Positions 7,733 through 15,823 of a DNA stretch of 64,000 nucleotides are shown here, in pieces. The stretch covers positions 1 to 64,000 of the forward strand of contig CAYPHY010000015.1 in assembly GCA_964410625.1 (NCBI GenBank), given 5' to 3'. Position 1 is the first letter of the stretch; every line of letters starts with the position of its first letter. Position numbers and translations under genes: made by a program. This DNA is from CAYPHY01 sp964410625 (lineage in GTDB: Bacteria > Chloroflexota > Anaerolineae > Promineifilales > Promineifilaceae). The notes under the pieces were generated by a model, which saw only the letters and a list, made by a program, of their open reading frames with translations, was not told the origin of the DNA and did no database searches.

Positions 7733-9385
7733 ATGGGTGTACATGAACTGGCCGGGAAGCCTGCTCCGGCGGAGCGATTGGTTGATGTAGCGGCGTTGGT
7801 TGCCGCTTATTATGAGCAGAAGCCGGACGCGGCCGAACCCTCACAGCAGGTCACTTTTGGCACCTCCGGCCACCGTGGCTCGTCCTTCAAGGGGAGTTTC
7901 AACGAAGACCACATTCTGGCTATCTGCCAGTCCATCTGCGAACTGCGTCGCGACGAAGGTATCAGCGGCCCGCTTTACCTGGGGATGGATACCCACGCGC
8001 TTTCTGAACCGGCACTAAAGACGGCCGTTGAGGTCTTTGCTGCCAATGAGATGGATGTGGTCATTCAAGAGGGGATGGGGTTCACCCCTACACCGGTCAT
8101 CTCCCATGCCATCTTGACCTACAATCGGACGCATGAGACGGGCGCGGCCGATGGGGTCGTCATCACCCCTTCGCACAACCCGCCGGAAGATGGGGGCTTT
8201 AAGTATAACCCTCCGGCGGCCGGCCCGGCCGATACCGGCACGACGCGCCGCATCCAGGAGCGTGCCAATGAGATTCTCGCCGGTGGTCTGAAAGCGGTGC
8301 AGCGCATCCCCTTTGAACGCGCTGTGCAGGCGGCGACAACCCACCACTACGACTACATCACCCCCTATGTAGAGGATTTGGAAAGCGTCGTTGATATGGA
8401 GACGATAGCCGCCTCTGGCCTGAAAATCGGTGTAGACCCGATGGGTGGGGCGGGGGTGGCCTATTGGGAGCCGATTGCCGAGCGGTATGGGCTGAACATT
8501 GAAGTGGTCAATCCGGCCGTTGACCCCACCTTTGCCTTCATGACCGTTGACCACGATGGCAAAATCCGCATGGACTGCTCCTCACCCTATGCGATGGCCA
8601 GCCTGATCCGCCTCAAGGACCAATTTGACATCGCCTTTGGCAACGACCCCGACTATGACCGGCACGGCATCGTCACTCGCAGCAGCGGCCTGCTCAATCC
8701 CAACGATTATCTGGCCGTCGCTATCCTCTATCTGTTCCAAAACCGTCCTGGCTGGCTGCCGGACGCGGCCGTGGGCAAGACGCTCGTCTCCAGTTCGATG
8801 ATTGACCGCGTGGCAGCACACTTGGGGCGGCCGTTGGCTGAAGTCCCCGTTGGCTTCAAATATTTCGTTGAGGGGCTGCTTGATGGCTCCTTTGGCTTTG
8901 GCGGCGAAGAGAGCGCCGGGGCTTCCTTCCTGCGGCAGGATGGTACGGTGTGGACGACGGACAAGGATGGCTTCATCATGGACTTGTTGGCGGCCGAAAT
9001 CACCGCCCGCACCGGCCGCGATCCCGGCGAACATTATCGCTCGCTGACCGAACAGTTTGGCGAACCGGCCTACGAACGCAGCGACGCGCCGATCAGCCCC
9101 GCTGAAAAGGAGGCGTTCAAGCTGCTGACGCCGGAGATGGTGACGGCCGACGAATTAGCCGGAGAGCCGATCACCGCCAAACTGACCAAAGCCCCCTATA
9201 ATCAGGAACCGATTGGCGGGCTGAAGGTGGTGGCGGAGAACGGCTGGTTTGCGGCGCGGCCGTCGGGCACAGAACCGATCTACAAAATCTATGCCGAAAG
9301 CTTTAAGGGGGAAGCGCATCTAAGGGAAATTCAGGAGCAAGCCCAGGCAATCGTCTCGGCCGCCTTCCGCGCGGCCGGGGCGTAG
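7733..9385 (+). CDS. pgm: Phosphoglucomutase, alpha-D-glucose-specific
   Basis: 550 residues, the usual length of the bacterial Pgm family. It interconverts glucose 1-phosphate and glucose 6-phosphate in the cytoplasm and feeds nucleotide-sugar supply for surface glycans. All four active-site loops are visible: FGTSGHRG near residue 43, the phosphoserine loop VVITPSHNPPEDGGFKYN (serine near 146), the metal loop NDPDYDRHG near 303, the sugar loop GGEESAG near 388, and the phosphate-binding RPSGTEP near 508. A strong AAGGAGGAG ribosome site precedes the ATG. It follows the surface-protein genes and word repeats and probably has its own transcript. Confidence 0.96.
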   Translation: MGVHELAGKPAPAERLVDVAALVAAYYEQKPDAAEPSQQVTFGTSGHRGSSFKGSFNEDHILAICQSICELRRDEGISGPLYLGMDTHALSEPALKTAVEVFAANEMDVVIQEGMGFTPTPVISHAILTYNRTHETGAADGVVITPSHNPPEDGGFKYNPPAAGPADTGTTRRIQERANEILAGGLKAVQRIPFERAVQAATTHHYDYITPYVEDLESVVDMETIAASGLKIGVDPMGGAGVAYWEPIAERYGLNIEVVNPAVDPTFAFMTVDHDGKIRMDCSSPYAMASLIRLKDQFDIAFGNDPDYDRHGIVTRSSGLLNPNDYLAVAILYLFQNRPGWLPDAAVGKTLVSSSMIDRVAAHLGRPLAEVPVGFKYFVEGLLDGSFGFGGEESAGASFLRQDGTVWTTDKDGFIMDLLAAEITARTGRDPGEHYRSLTEQFGEPAYERSDAPISPAEKEAFKLLTPEMVTADELAGEPITAKLTKAPYNQEPIGGLKVVAENGWFAARPSGTEPIYKIYAESFKGEAHLREIQEQAQAIVSAAFRAAGA

Positions 9386-9473
9386 AGACGTTGCGTCTTT
9401 CAGATGAGTATCTCATGCCCATTGCACGCCTGCAAAACGCAACATCTCTACAGCTCTACAGCCTTATCCTGTA

Positions 9474-10310
9474 TTATCCCTTCTGGCGATAAGGCCAGGC
9501 TATCTCTATCGGGCCATTCTCAATCGACCCCAACCACACCTCACGGGGCGAAGCGGCTACTTCATATCCATTCTGCACGATCCAATCGTAAGTGGCGTCG
9601 TATCCTTCCAGGATGGCAGGAAAAGCGCTATACGCTTCGCTTAGATGAACAACGGCCGCCATACCGCCCTCCAATTCCTTAGCGACAATCGAGTCATCGT
9701 CCGGATGGTGGTTGCCATTCAACGGCCGTTGCAAAGGCAAACAAACCTCAATCGGGCCGTCGTCCTCGTTATTAATCGCGCCATGATAGATACCAAACGG
9801 CGAGCCGATCTCCTCGGCGCCCTGTGTGCTGGCATATGCTCGTAGCTGGGCTAACGTTTGCGTGATGTGAGCATCGAGTTGGTCCACCTTCACTCGACTG
9901 GTCACGCTGAGAACAGGTTGTGGTGCGAGTTGGCGCACCTCCACTTGAAAGGCCATCAGTACCTCCTTACTAAGTAAGTAACGTTTGACTTGTTGGCTGA
10001 CACGACGAACCTGCTCCAGACGGTGGGCAAATGATCGTTCGTACGCTACGATCAAAGCCTCGGCCGTCGCTGCATCTGCCTCCGAGACCTCCTGAATCAT
10101 TGCCAGGGGCATCTCCATTTCTCGCAACAGTCGAATCAGCCGTGCCGCTTGTACTTGTTCCGGCCGGTAGTAGCGGTAGCCTGATTCCTCGTCCACGCAA
10201 GCGGGTTGGAGCAGCCCTAGCCGATCATAGAGCCGCAAGGCTTTGTGGGAGAGCCGCGTGGCGCGGGCGAAGCGGCCGATGCTGAGCAGTCCTTTGTGTC
10301 TCTGTACCAT
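9474..10310 (-). CDS. MerR-family regulator with effector-binding (GyrI-like) domain
   Basis: 278 residues. The N-terminal winged helix (about 8-76) reads LSIGRFARATRLSHKALRLYDRLGLL with DEESGYRYYRPEQV, as in BmrR/TipA-type MerR proteins. A coiled dimerisation helix (LEQVRRVSQQVKRYLLSKEV) follows. Residues about 120-275 look like the GyrI-like small-molecule-binding domain (ending GPIEIAWPYRQ). It should sense a ligand and twist a promoter with a long spacer. Such a promoter lies immediately upstream of its own start codon (10317-10347), indicating autoregulation. No efflux pump is adjacent, so the inducing compound and other targets are unknown. It is convergent with pgm. Confidence 0.9.
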   Translation of the reverse strand: MVQRHKGLLSIGRFARATRLSHKALRLYDRLGLLQPACVDEESGYRYYRPEQVQAARLIRLLREMEMPLAMIQEVSEADAATAEALIVAYERSFAHRLEQVRRVSQQVKRYLLSKEVLMAFQVEVRQLAPQPVLSVTSRVKVDQLDAHITQTLAQLRAYASTQGAEEIGSPFGIYHGAINNEDDGPIEVCLPLQRPLNGNHHPDDDSIVAKELEGGMAAVVHLSEAYSAFPAILEGYDATYDWIVQNGYEVAASPREVWLGSIENGPIEIAWPYRQKG

Positions 10311-10316
10311 GACCTT

Positions 10317-10347
10317 ATTCTAAAGCCTGTCCAAAGGGCAGAGTCAA
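10317..10347 (-). promoter_or_regulatory. MerR-type promoter and operator of the regulator gene
   Basis: On the minus strand TTGACT (10342-10347) and TAGAAT (10317-10322) are separated by exactly 19 bp. Within the spacer is a dyad CTGCCC-TTT-GGACAG (10327-10341). An over-long spacer with a central dyad is the hallmark of MerR-regulated promoters. The -10 ends six bases before the ATG at 10310, so the message would be leaderless or nearly so. Confidence 0.65.
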
Positions 10348-10375
10348 GACCTTTTCTACAGGAAGTGGTTGTGCG

Positions 10376-10428
10376 TGGCAAGTGGGAGGGGGCGGGTAGC
10401 AGGTAGCAGGTGGCAGGTGGCAGGATAA
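10376..10428. repeat. GCAGGTG-family word repeat, single arm
   Basis: Imperfect copies of GTAGCAGGTGGCAGG in the 352-bp divergent region between the MerR gene and the lipoprotein gene (10311-10662). The rest of that region has a CAACCCGGCGGTTGCCAACCCG palindromic word near 10620-10643, the MerR promoter and the lipoprotein ribosome site. I see no gene in it. Confidence 0.75.
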
Positions 10429-10662
10429 AGGTAGATGAGGTGACTTGCACGGCGGCGAGGGGATGCTTACAATCACGCCCTGATTGCGGCCGTTTTGAAT
10501 GACGATTGAGAGGGTATCTATACCTTTTCATCGTTGTGCCGAACCCGGGAAGTCCGTCGCTTTTTGGGAGAAGGCAACGGCCGCAACCCATCCTACAACA
10601 GCCCTTGTGGAGAGGGTAGGCAACCCGGCGGTTGCCAACCCGTTCCACACGTGGAGGAGTAC

Positions 10663-11679
10663 ATGCAAACCCAAAAACGTTTATTCTCGCTATCCCTTTG
10701 GATGTTGTTAGCTGTGCTGCTGTTTGCCCTGGCCGCCTGCCAATCTGGGCCGGAGGCGACCGCGACACCGGAGCCGGTAGCCGAGGCAACCGAAGTTAGT
10801 GACGCGGCCGAAACAGCCACCGACGTTCCGCTACCAACGGCAACAGAAGAAGTGGCAACGCCTACGGACGAGCCAACTTTGCCCCCACCACCCAGTGCGA
10901 CGCCACTGCCGACCAGCACGCCCGTCCCAGCTACCGATACCCCGGAGGCGACCGCCACAGAAACAGTGACGCCGACCCTTACCGCTTCGCCTACCTCGCC
11001 GCCGCAGCCGACACGGCCGCCGGCCACGCAAGCCCCCCAGGCCCCGGCCGCCACCCAACCACCTGCCCCGGCTGGCCCCGTTGATCCGGCCACTCTTGGA
11101 CAAAATATCCTGCCCAATCCTTCCTTTGAAGAGGGGCATCACAATCAGGACGGTATTCCCGAATTGCAATTGCCCGTCGGTTGGCGGATCGAATACGATC
11201 AGGGCAATACCGGCTTTGGGGATCAGGCCTGGGATGTGTGGGTGCGACCGGAGACGCGGGTGCTGTCCACCGCCTTCTTACCTCCGGCCGAACATGGGCT
11301 GTATATCTTTGAAGGCTCGAATACGGTGAAGGTCTTTAAGGGGGCGGGCGCGATCAGCATTCGCCTGTTGACCGATGTTACGCTCCAGCCGGGGACGTAT
11401 GTGTTGGAAGTGCAATTCTTCTCCGATGTGTTTGAGGGATATGAAAATGGTCAGAAGATCGCGCCGATCAACCCTGATGCGGCCGAGGTGCGACTGATTG
11501 CCGGTGGCGGTGGGACCAACTGGCAACGGCAAAACTATTTGCAAAAGAATGTCGTCAACTACACCTTCACCATCAATTCGGCACAAACTGTGCCGGTGGG
11601 GATTGGCTTGCGCGGCCGCTATGCCATCGCCAACAATGGCTGGTTCCTCGATAACTTCTCGCTGCGTCGCGTGCAGTAG
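10663..11679 (+). CDS. Lipoprotein with Thr/Pro linker and carbohydrate-binding-like domain
   Basis: 338 residues from the ATG at 10663, which has a GTGGAGGAG ribosome site; upstream in-frame codons have none. Residues 1-25 are a signal peptide ending in the lipobox LAAC with the modified cysteine at 26. A long linker rich in TPEPT, PTPT and PP follows (to about 145). The C-terminal 190 residues begin NILPNPSFEEG and run to NNGWFLDNFSLRRV, the start and end signatures of jelly-roll carbohydrate-binding-like modules. It probably displays a glycan-binding domain on the outer face of the membrane. Related in domain type to the protein at 6277. Confidence 0.85.
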   Translation: MQTQKRLFSLSLWMLLAVLLFALAACQSGPEATATPEPVAEATEVSDAAETATDVPLPTATEEVATPTDEPTLPPPPSATPLPTSTPVPATDTPEATATETVTPTLTASPTSPPQPTRPPATQAPQAPAATQPPAPAGPVDPATLGQNILPNPSFEEGHHNQDGIPELQLPVGWRIEYDQGNTGFGDQAWDVWVRPETRVLSTAFLPPAEHGLYIFEGSNTVKVFKGAGAISIRLLTDVTLQPGTYVLEVQFFSDVFEGYENGQKIAPINPDAAEVRLIAGGGGTNWQRQNYLQKNVVNYTFTINSAQTVPVGIGLRGRYAIANNGWFLDNFSLRRVQ

Positions 11680-11718
11680 GGGGTTCTGCAACTTTCGATC
11701 TCCCTCTGCGTAATAAAT

Positions 11719-11749
11719 GGTAAGTGGACAGTCAAGCTGTCCACTAACC
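11719..11749. repeat. Stem-loop built from AAGTGGACAG words
   Basis: Arms 11719-11731 and 11737-11749, 13 bp with one mismatch, loop of five. Followed by CTAGCCACTA words of the AGTGGCTAGTGG type also found at 35756-35866. Lies between the lipoprotein stop and the next gene. Confidence 0.8.
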
Positions 11750-11791
11750 ACTAGCCACTATTCGCTAAAAAACTAAAAGGAGCAACATGCG

Positions 11792-12262
11792 ATGAGCGAC
11801 GAACAGACCCCCAATGTCGATCAGATTAAACAAGACGAACGGATGAAGATTGAGATTTCCGTTGAAGAGGAAGGAGCGGGCGGCAAAAAGGCTGAGGGCG
11901 ATATTGCCGAGGAGTTTAAGCGGCTCGGCCGTCAATTCGCCGATACGCTCGAATCAATGTGGAATAGCGAGGAGCGCCACCGGGTGGAAACAGAGATCCG
12001 CACGGGCGTTCGCTCCTTTGCCGAGGAAGTAGACAAGGTAATCCGTGACGCGCGGCAAAGCCCGGCGGCCACCCGCATGAAGGAAGAAGCGGCCACTGTA
12101 AAGGAACGAGTAGAAACGGGCGAAGTGACCGACCGGGCACGTGAAGGCGTTGTCCAGGGTTTGCGCTGGCTCAGCAACGAGCTAGAACGCCTGGCTGACC
12201 AATTTACCAAACCGGCGGCCGCTCCGGCGGAAAAGTCACCGGAAGAAGAGACGATTGTATAA
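11792..12262 (+). CDS. Small acidic coiled-coil protein, unknown
   Basis: 156 residues with an AAAAGGAGC ribosome site. No signal peptide or membrane helix. The acidic N-terminus (about 1-40) leads into long amphipathic helices (EEFKRLGRQFADTLESMWNS, RTGVRSFAEEVDKVIRDARQ, VKERVETGEVTDRAREGVVQ) and an Ala/Pro/Glu tail. Helical composition resembles stress-associated or scaffold proteins, but I do not recognise a named family. Its position between a lipoprotein and an oxidoreductase on the opposite strand gives no functional clue. Confidence 0.7.
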   Translation: MSDEQTPNVDQIKQDERMKIEISVEEEGAGGKKAEGDIAEEFKRLGRQFADTLESMWNSEERHRVETEIRTGVRSFAEEVDKVIRDARQSPAATRMKEEAATVKERVETGEVTDRAREGVVQGLRWLSNELERLADQFTKPAAAPAEKSPEEETIV

Positions 12263-12264
12263 GC

Positions 12265-12336
12265 GGAGATTAGGAGACTGAGAGATTAAGAGACTCATAT
12301 GTTAGTCTCCTAATCTCTCAGTCGCCTAGTCTCTTC
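12265..12336. repeat. Word hairpin, GAGATTAG/GAGACT family
   Basis: Left arm (about 12265-12295) of words GAGATTAGGAGACTGAGAG, right arm (about 12303-12336) of the complementary words, between two convergent genes. It starts two bases after the upstream stop and ends at the stop of the LLM gene (12337). Confidence 0.9.
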
Positions 12337-13260
12337 TTATAATTGCGGCAACACCGCCTTCGCCATTGCCTCTAGTCCATCCAGATCATCGAGGTCGAGC
12401 CATTGGAGCATGATCCGCTGGAGTCCGGCTTCGGCCCAGTTGCCCAGTTGCTCGACGATTTGATCGCCGGTCCCGACGGCGATACCCCGGTTGTGGACAC
12501 CTTCGACGGTGTCGTTAAAACGGCTGATCTTTCGCTCCACCTCCGCCGTATCACGACCAAACTGGCAACCAGTCATCATCGAGCGACGAATATCGGTGGG
12601 CGGCCGTCCTTCGGCCGCCAATAGCTCATCCAGGCGCTGGTTGCGTTCGGCAAGTCGTGCCGGATTCAGATAGACGCCATTCCACTCTTTCGCATAGCGT
12701 ACAGCTAGGGGGAGCGTGCGTTGCACTCCATTGCCGCCAATGAGAATTGGTGGACCGCCGGGGCGTTGCGGCCGAGGCAACAGAACGGCGTCATGGAGTT
12801 GGTAATACTCTCCCTGAAAATTCAGCGGTTCGTCGCTGTTGAGTAATTGCGTAACGATTTCCAGCCCTTCTTCAAAACGAGCAAATCGCTCCGGTACGTC
12901 CAGCAGGTCCCAGCTATAGTTGTGGTGTTCCCGTTCTTGCCAGCCCGCGCCCATGCCTAATGTTAGACGGCCGCCGGAGAGATCATCCACCGCGCAGGCC
13001 ATCCGCGCCGTCATCGTCGGCTGGCGAAAGGAGACGGGCGTGACCAATGGCCCGAACTCAATCCGTTCGGTGTGGCTTGCCAGCCAGGTCAGCGACACCC
13101 ATAATTCCAGCGAATCGAGATCAGGGGGGTTGGCGTTGGTATAGTGGTCGGAGCGATAGAGACCAACAAAGCCCAACTCTTCGACAGCGCGGGCAATGCG
13201 CTGCCAGCGTTCCCAGTTCAGGCCGTTTTGGCCTTCGAGCATAATCGCAACTTCGATCAC
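12337..13260 (-). CDS. LLM-class oxidoreductase, probably F420-dependent
   Basis: 307 residues, a luciferase-like TIM barrel. Diagnostic segments are IARAVEELGFVGLYRSDHY, the strand pair with RIEFGPLVTPVSFRQP, the LSGGRLTLGMGAGWQEREH loop and PILIGGNG. The LLM class includes FMN- and coenzyme F420-using enzymes; the GAGWQEREH loop and family resemblance to TIGR03560-type proteins favour F420. The window also encodes CofE and an NADPH:F420 reductase a few kilobases away, which supports this. The substrate is unknown. An AAGGAG ribosome site precedes the start. Confidence 0.88.
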   Translation of the reverse strand: MIEVAIMLEGQNGLNWERWQRIARAVEELGFVGLYRSDHYTNANPPDLDSLELWVSLTWLASHTERIEFGPLVTPVSFRQPTMTARMACAVDDLSGGRLTLGMGAGWQEREHHNYSWDLLDVPERFARFEEGLEIVTQLLNSDEPLNFQGEYYQLHDAVLLPRPQRPGGPPILIGGNGVQRTLPLAVRYAKEWNGVYLNPARLAERNQRLDELLAAEGRPPTDIRRSMMTGCQFGRDTAEVERKISRFNDTVEGVHNRGIAVGTGDQIVEQLGNWAEAGLQRIMLQWLDLDDLDGLEAMAKAVLPQL

Positions 13261-13280
13261 AGCTTTCTCCTTCGAAAATG

Positions 13281-13450
13281 GTTACGCAGATGGCGCAGAT
13301 GAAGCGCTGATTACGCGGATCATCAACGGTAATGCGTTGTCGTGCATGATAGATAGGATAGTTCCTCAGAAATAGCTCACGCAAAGACGCAAAGGACGCC
13401 AAGTTTTCCTTCACTTCATTCAGGACATACCTTTGTTTTGCGTCTTGGCG
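13281..13450. repeat. ACGCAGATG / ACGCAAAG word region
   Basis: Imperfect words ACGCAGATGGCGCAGATG (near 13283) and GCAAAGACGCAAAGGACGCCAAG (near 13380), with complementary TTTGCGTCTTGGCG (near 13436). No gene is supported in 13261-13600. The stretch holds these words, the trxA terminator and an AGCCTTC word run. Confidence 0.6.
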
Positions 13451-13461
13451 TGGGGTCTATG

Positions 13462-13507
13462 ATAAAACAAAAAGCGTCTGTCCCGTTAAAGACGGAACAG
13501 ACGCTTG
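13462..13507 (-). terminator. Intrinsic terminator of trxA
   Basis: Perfect 10-bp stem AAGCGTCTGT / ACAGACGCTT (13472-13481 and 13497-13506) with an internal CCGT/ACGG extension. On the minus strand it is followed by TTTTTGTTTTA. It lies about 95 bases after the trxA stop. Confidence 0.85.
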
Positions 13508-13600
13508 TATTTTATAATTTAGATAAAGGCGTTATTGAATGGCGAAAGCAAGACGACCCTTCCGCTATCATCCTTCAGCCTTCTAACCCTCTGCCTATTG

Positions 13601-13951
13601 TTAGGCCGCGGCTTTCTCAGCTTGCGCTTCGATGTGGGGCAGTACCTGGGAGAGAATGCGCTCCTTGGGCAATGCGCCGGTGATGCGCTCGACGACCTTG
13701 CCATCCTTAAAGAGCATCAAGGTCGGAATGCCGACGATGCCATAACGCCCCGGAACGGCCGGATTGTCGTCCACGTCTACCTTGGCGACCTTCAGCGCGG
13801 ACTCGTATTCGGCCGCGATCTCCTTCACCGACGGCGCAATCATGCGGCATGGGCCACACCACTCCGCCCAAAAATCAACCAACACAGGGGTTGAGGAATC
13901 TAATACCTCGGACTGGAATGTCCCATCCGTCACGTCAATTGGTTTAGCCAT
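13601..13951 (-). CDS. trxA: Thioredoxin
   Basis: 116 residues, a normal single-domain thioredoxin. The active site WCGPC is in VDFWAEWCGPCRMIAPS (about residues 28-44), followed by KVAKVDVDDNP, the cis-proline loop GIPTLMLFKDG and the C-terminal helix. It reduces protein disulfides in the cytoplasm, recharged by thioredoxin reductase (not in this window). A GAAGGAG ribosome site precedes the ATG, and an intrinsic terminator follows. It looks monocistronic. Base composition is like its neighbours. Confidence 0.96.
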   Translation of the reverse strand: MAKPIDVTDGTFQSEVLDSSTPVLVDFWAEWCGPCRMIAPSVKEIAAEYESALKVAKVDVDDNPAVPGRYGIVGIPTLMLFKDGKVVERITGALPKERILSQVLPHIEAQAEKAAA

Positions 13952-14144
13952 TTGTCTTTTTCTCCTTCAGTCAAGCTGTTGCGAGCTTAGTGTAAATGAT
14001 AGTATGCGGGAGCAAATAGTCCTGCACTTTATTAGATGTTATCACCTATTGTATTCTTACACAGGATTACAAGAATAACGTTAATGTGAGTGTAACCAAA
14101 CTCCTTTTCCTGTCAAGCAGCATCGTTATGGTACAGCGATTTTC

Positions 14145-14244
14145 NNNNNNNNNNNNNNNNNNNNNNNNNNNNNNNNNNNNNNNNNNNNNNNNNNNNNNNN
14201 NNNNNNNNNNNNNNNNNNNNNNNNNNNNNNNNNNNNNNNNNNNN
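14145..14244. other. Assembly gap (100 N) flanked by inverted repeats
   Basis: One hundred Ns. The bases just left (CAGCGATTT, 14134-14142) and right (AAATCGCTG, 14245-14253) are exact reverse complements, and a second GCGATTTAGGAAAATCGC palindrome follows near 14276. The missing sequence is probably a repeat or an element with terminal inverted repeats. The gap lies in the trxA-ssnA intergenic region, so no gene is visibly broken. Confidence 0.95.
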
Positions 14245-14308
14245 AAATCGCTGGCGTAGCGGCCGTGGAAGAACTGCGATTTAGGAAAATCGCGTTACCT
14301 GCTAGAGT

Positions 14309-14336
14309 TTGCCGTTCTGGGGAGGAAGGCTAGAAT
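14309..14336 (+). promoter_or_regulatory. Candidate promoter of the ssnA-like gene
   Basis: TTGCCG (14309-14314), 16-bp spacer, TAGAAT (14331-14336). The start codon is at 14349, so transcription would begin about six bases before it. A weak CAGGGG ribosome site lies between. Not proven; spacing and -10 match are good, -35 is partial. Confidence 0.4.
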
Positions 14337-14348
14337 CAGGGGTAAACT

Positions 14349-15719
14349 ATGAGCGACTTACTGATATACAACGGCCGTCTAATCACCTGGACGCAGCCCA
14401 ACGAGATGATTGAAAATGGCGCACTGCTGTTACGCGACGGCCGTATTGCCGCCATCGGCCCCACAGAAGAAGTGACGGCCGCCCACCCACAGGCGGAATC
14501 GCTTGATGCCCGCGGCCAACTGGTCATGCCCGGCAACATTTGCGCCCACACCCACTTCTATGGTGCGTTTGCACGGGGGATGGCGATTCCTGGCCCCGCG
14601 CCGCAAGACTTCCCCGATATTCTGCGCCGCCTGTGGTGGCGGCTCGACCGCGCCCTGCTGGATGTGGATGTCCATCTCTCCGCCCTGGTCTGTCTGGTGG
14701 ATGCGATCAAGCATGGCACGACGACGCTGATTGACCACCACGCCAGCCCAAACGCGATTGACACCTCCCTTGATCAGATCGCTGATGCGGTGGAGGAAGC
14801 GGGCGTGCGTGCCGCCTTGTGTTATGAAGTGACTGACCGTAACGGCCGCGAAGAGGCGGAAGCGGGGATCAGCGAAAATGTGCGCTTCCTACACACGCTG
14901 GCGGAACGGCAAAATCCGCTGCTGGCCGGTACGTTTGGCCTTCATGCGTCGCTTAGCCTGAGCGACGAGACGTTAGCGGCTTGTGTGCAAGCGGCCGAAC
15001 CGTTCCAGACCGGCTTCCACATCCACGTCGCCGAGCATGAGGCGGATGAGTATGATAGTTTGCATCGCTACGGCCGTCGGGTGGTGGACCGTTTGCAGGA
15101 GGCGGGTATCCTGGGGCCGCGCTCCATCGTTGCCCATGCCGTCCACGTAGACCCGGTGGAAATGAACATCTTGCGCGAGAGCGGCACCTGGGTCACGCAC
15201 CAGCCACGCAGCAATATGAACAATGCGGTGGGCGCGGCCGATATTGACGGTATGTTGCGCCTCGGCATCCCTGTTTGTTTGGGCAATGATGGGATGGGCA
15301 ACGATATGTGGGCGGAGTGGAAAGCGGCGTACCTGCTGCACAAAGTCGTTCACCGCGACCCACGCCGGGCGAATGGGATGAACATCGCCCAGATGGGCAT
15401 CTATAACAACGCGGCGTTGGCGCATGTCTTTTGGCCTGAGTTGCCACTCGGCCGCCTGGAGGTGGGCGCGGCGGCCGATGTCATTCTGGTGGACTACCAT
15501 CCCATAACCCCATTGACCACAGGCAATCTCCCCTGGCACATCATCTTTGGCTTCGAGAATAGCATGGTGACAACAACCATCGTTGGCGGTAAGCTGCTGA
15601 TGCACGACCGCCAACTGCTGACGCTCAACGAAGCCCAAATCACCGCCCGCAGCCGCGAGTTAGCGGCTAAAGTGTGGGAGCGGTATCAGCAGATTTGTGA
15701 ACGAGAAGATAACTTGTAG
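14349..15719 (+). CDS. ssnA: Amidohydrolase-superfamily protein, SsnA-like
   Basis: 456 residues. Metal ligands of the TIM-barrel amidohydrolases are in place: HTH in ICAHTHFYG (about residue 61), a histidine in FHIHVAEHE (about 222), VAHAVHVD and the aspartate of GNDGMGND (about 315). The segments LWWRLDRAL, TTLIDHHASP and RSNMNNAVG are the ones I know from SsnA, annotated in E. coli as a putative selenium-metabolism aminohydrolase. The true reaction is not established; related enzymes deaminate or dechlorinate heterocycles such as guanine analogues. No selenium genes are visible nearby. The 3' end overlaps a word hairpin that begins at the stop TAG. Confidence 0.8.
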   Translation: MSDLLIYNGRLITWTQPNEMIENGALLLRDGRIAAIGPTEEVTAAHPQAESLDARGQLVMPGNICAHTHFYGAFARGMAIPGPAPQDFPDILRRLWWRLDRALLDVDVHLSALVCLVDAIKHGTTTLIDHHASPNAIDTSLDQIADAVEEAGVRAALCYEVTDRNGREEAEAGISENVRFLHTLAERQNPLLAGTFGLHASLSLSDETLAACVQAAEPFQTGFHIHVAEHEADEYDSLHRYGRRVVDRLQEAGILGPRSIVAHAVHVDPVEMNILRESGTWVTHQPRSNMNNAVGAADIDGMLRLGIPVCLGNDGMGNDMWAEWKAAYLLHKVVHRDPRRANGMNIAQMGIYNNAALAHVFWPELPLGRLEVGAAADVILVDYHPITPLTTGNLPWHIIFGFENSMVTTTIVGGKLLMHDRQLLTLNEAQITARSRELAAKVWERYQQICEREDNL

Positions 15720-15783
15720 CAGGTGGCAAGTGGCAGGTAGCAGGTAGCAAGTAATACCTGCCACTTGCCACCTGCCACTTGCG
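15718..15783. repeat. Word hairpin, GCAGGTGGCAAGT family
   Basis: Left arm of GCAGGTGGCAAGTGGCAGG words (15718-15750), right arm of the complement (15756-15782), with AATA in the loop. The G of the ssnA stop codon TAG is the first base of the word. Confidence 0.92.
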
Positions 15784-15823
15784 ACATATATAAACACCAT
15801 CGATAAGATATAAGATTAAGATC

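Noticed and set aside
14349..15719. SsnA as evidence of selenium metabolism
   Set aside because: No selD, selA, selenoprotein or xanthine-dehydrogenase genes nearby; the amidohydrolase alone does not show it.
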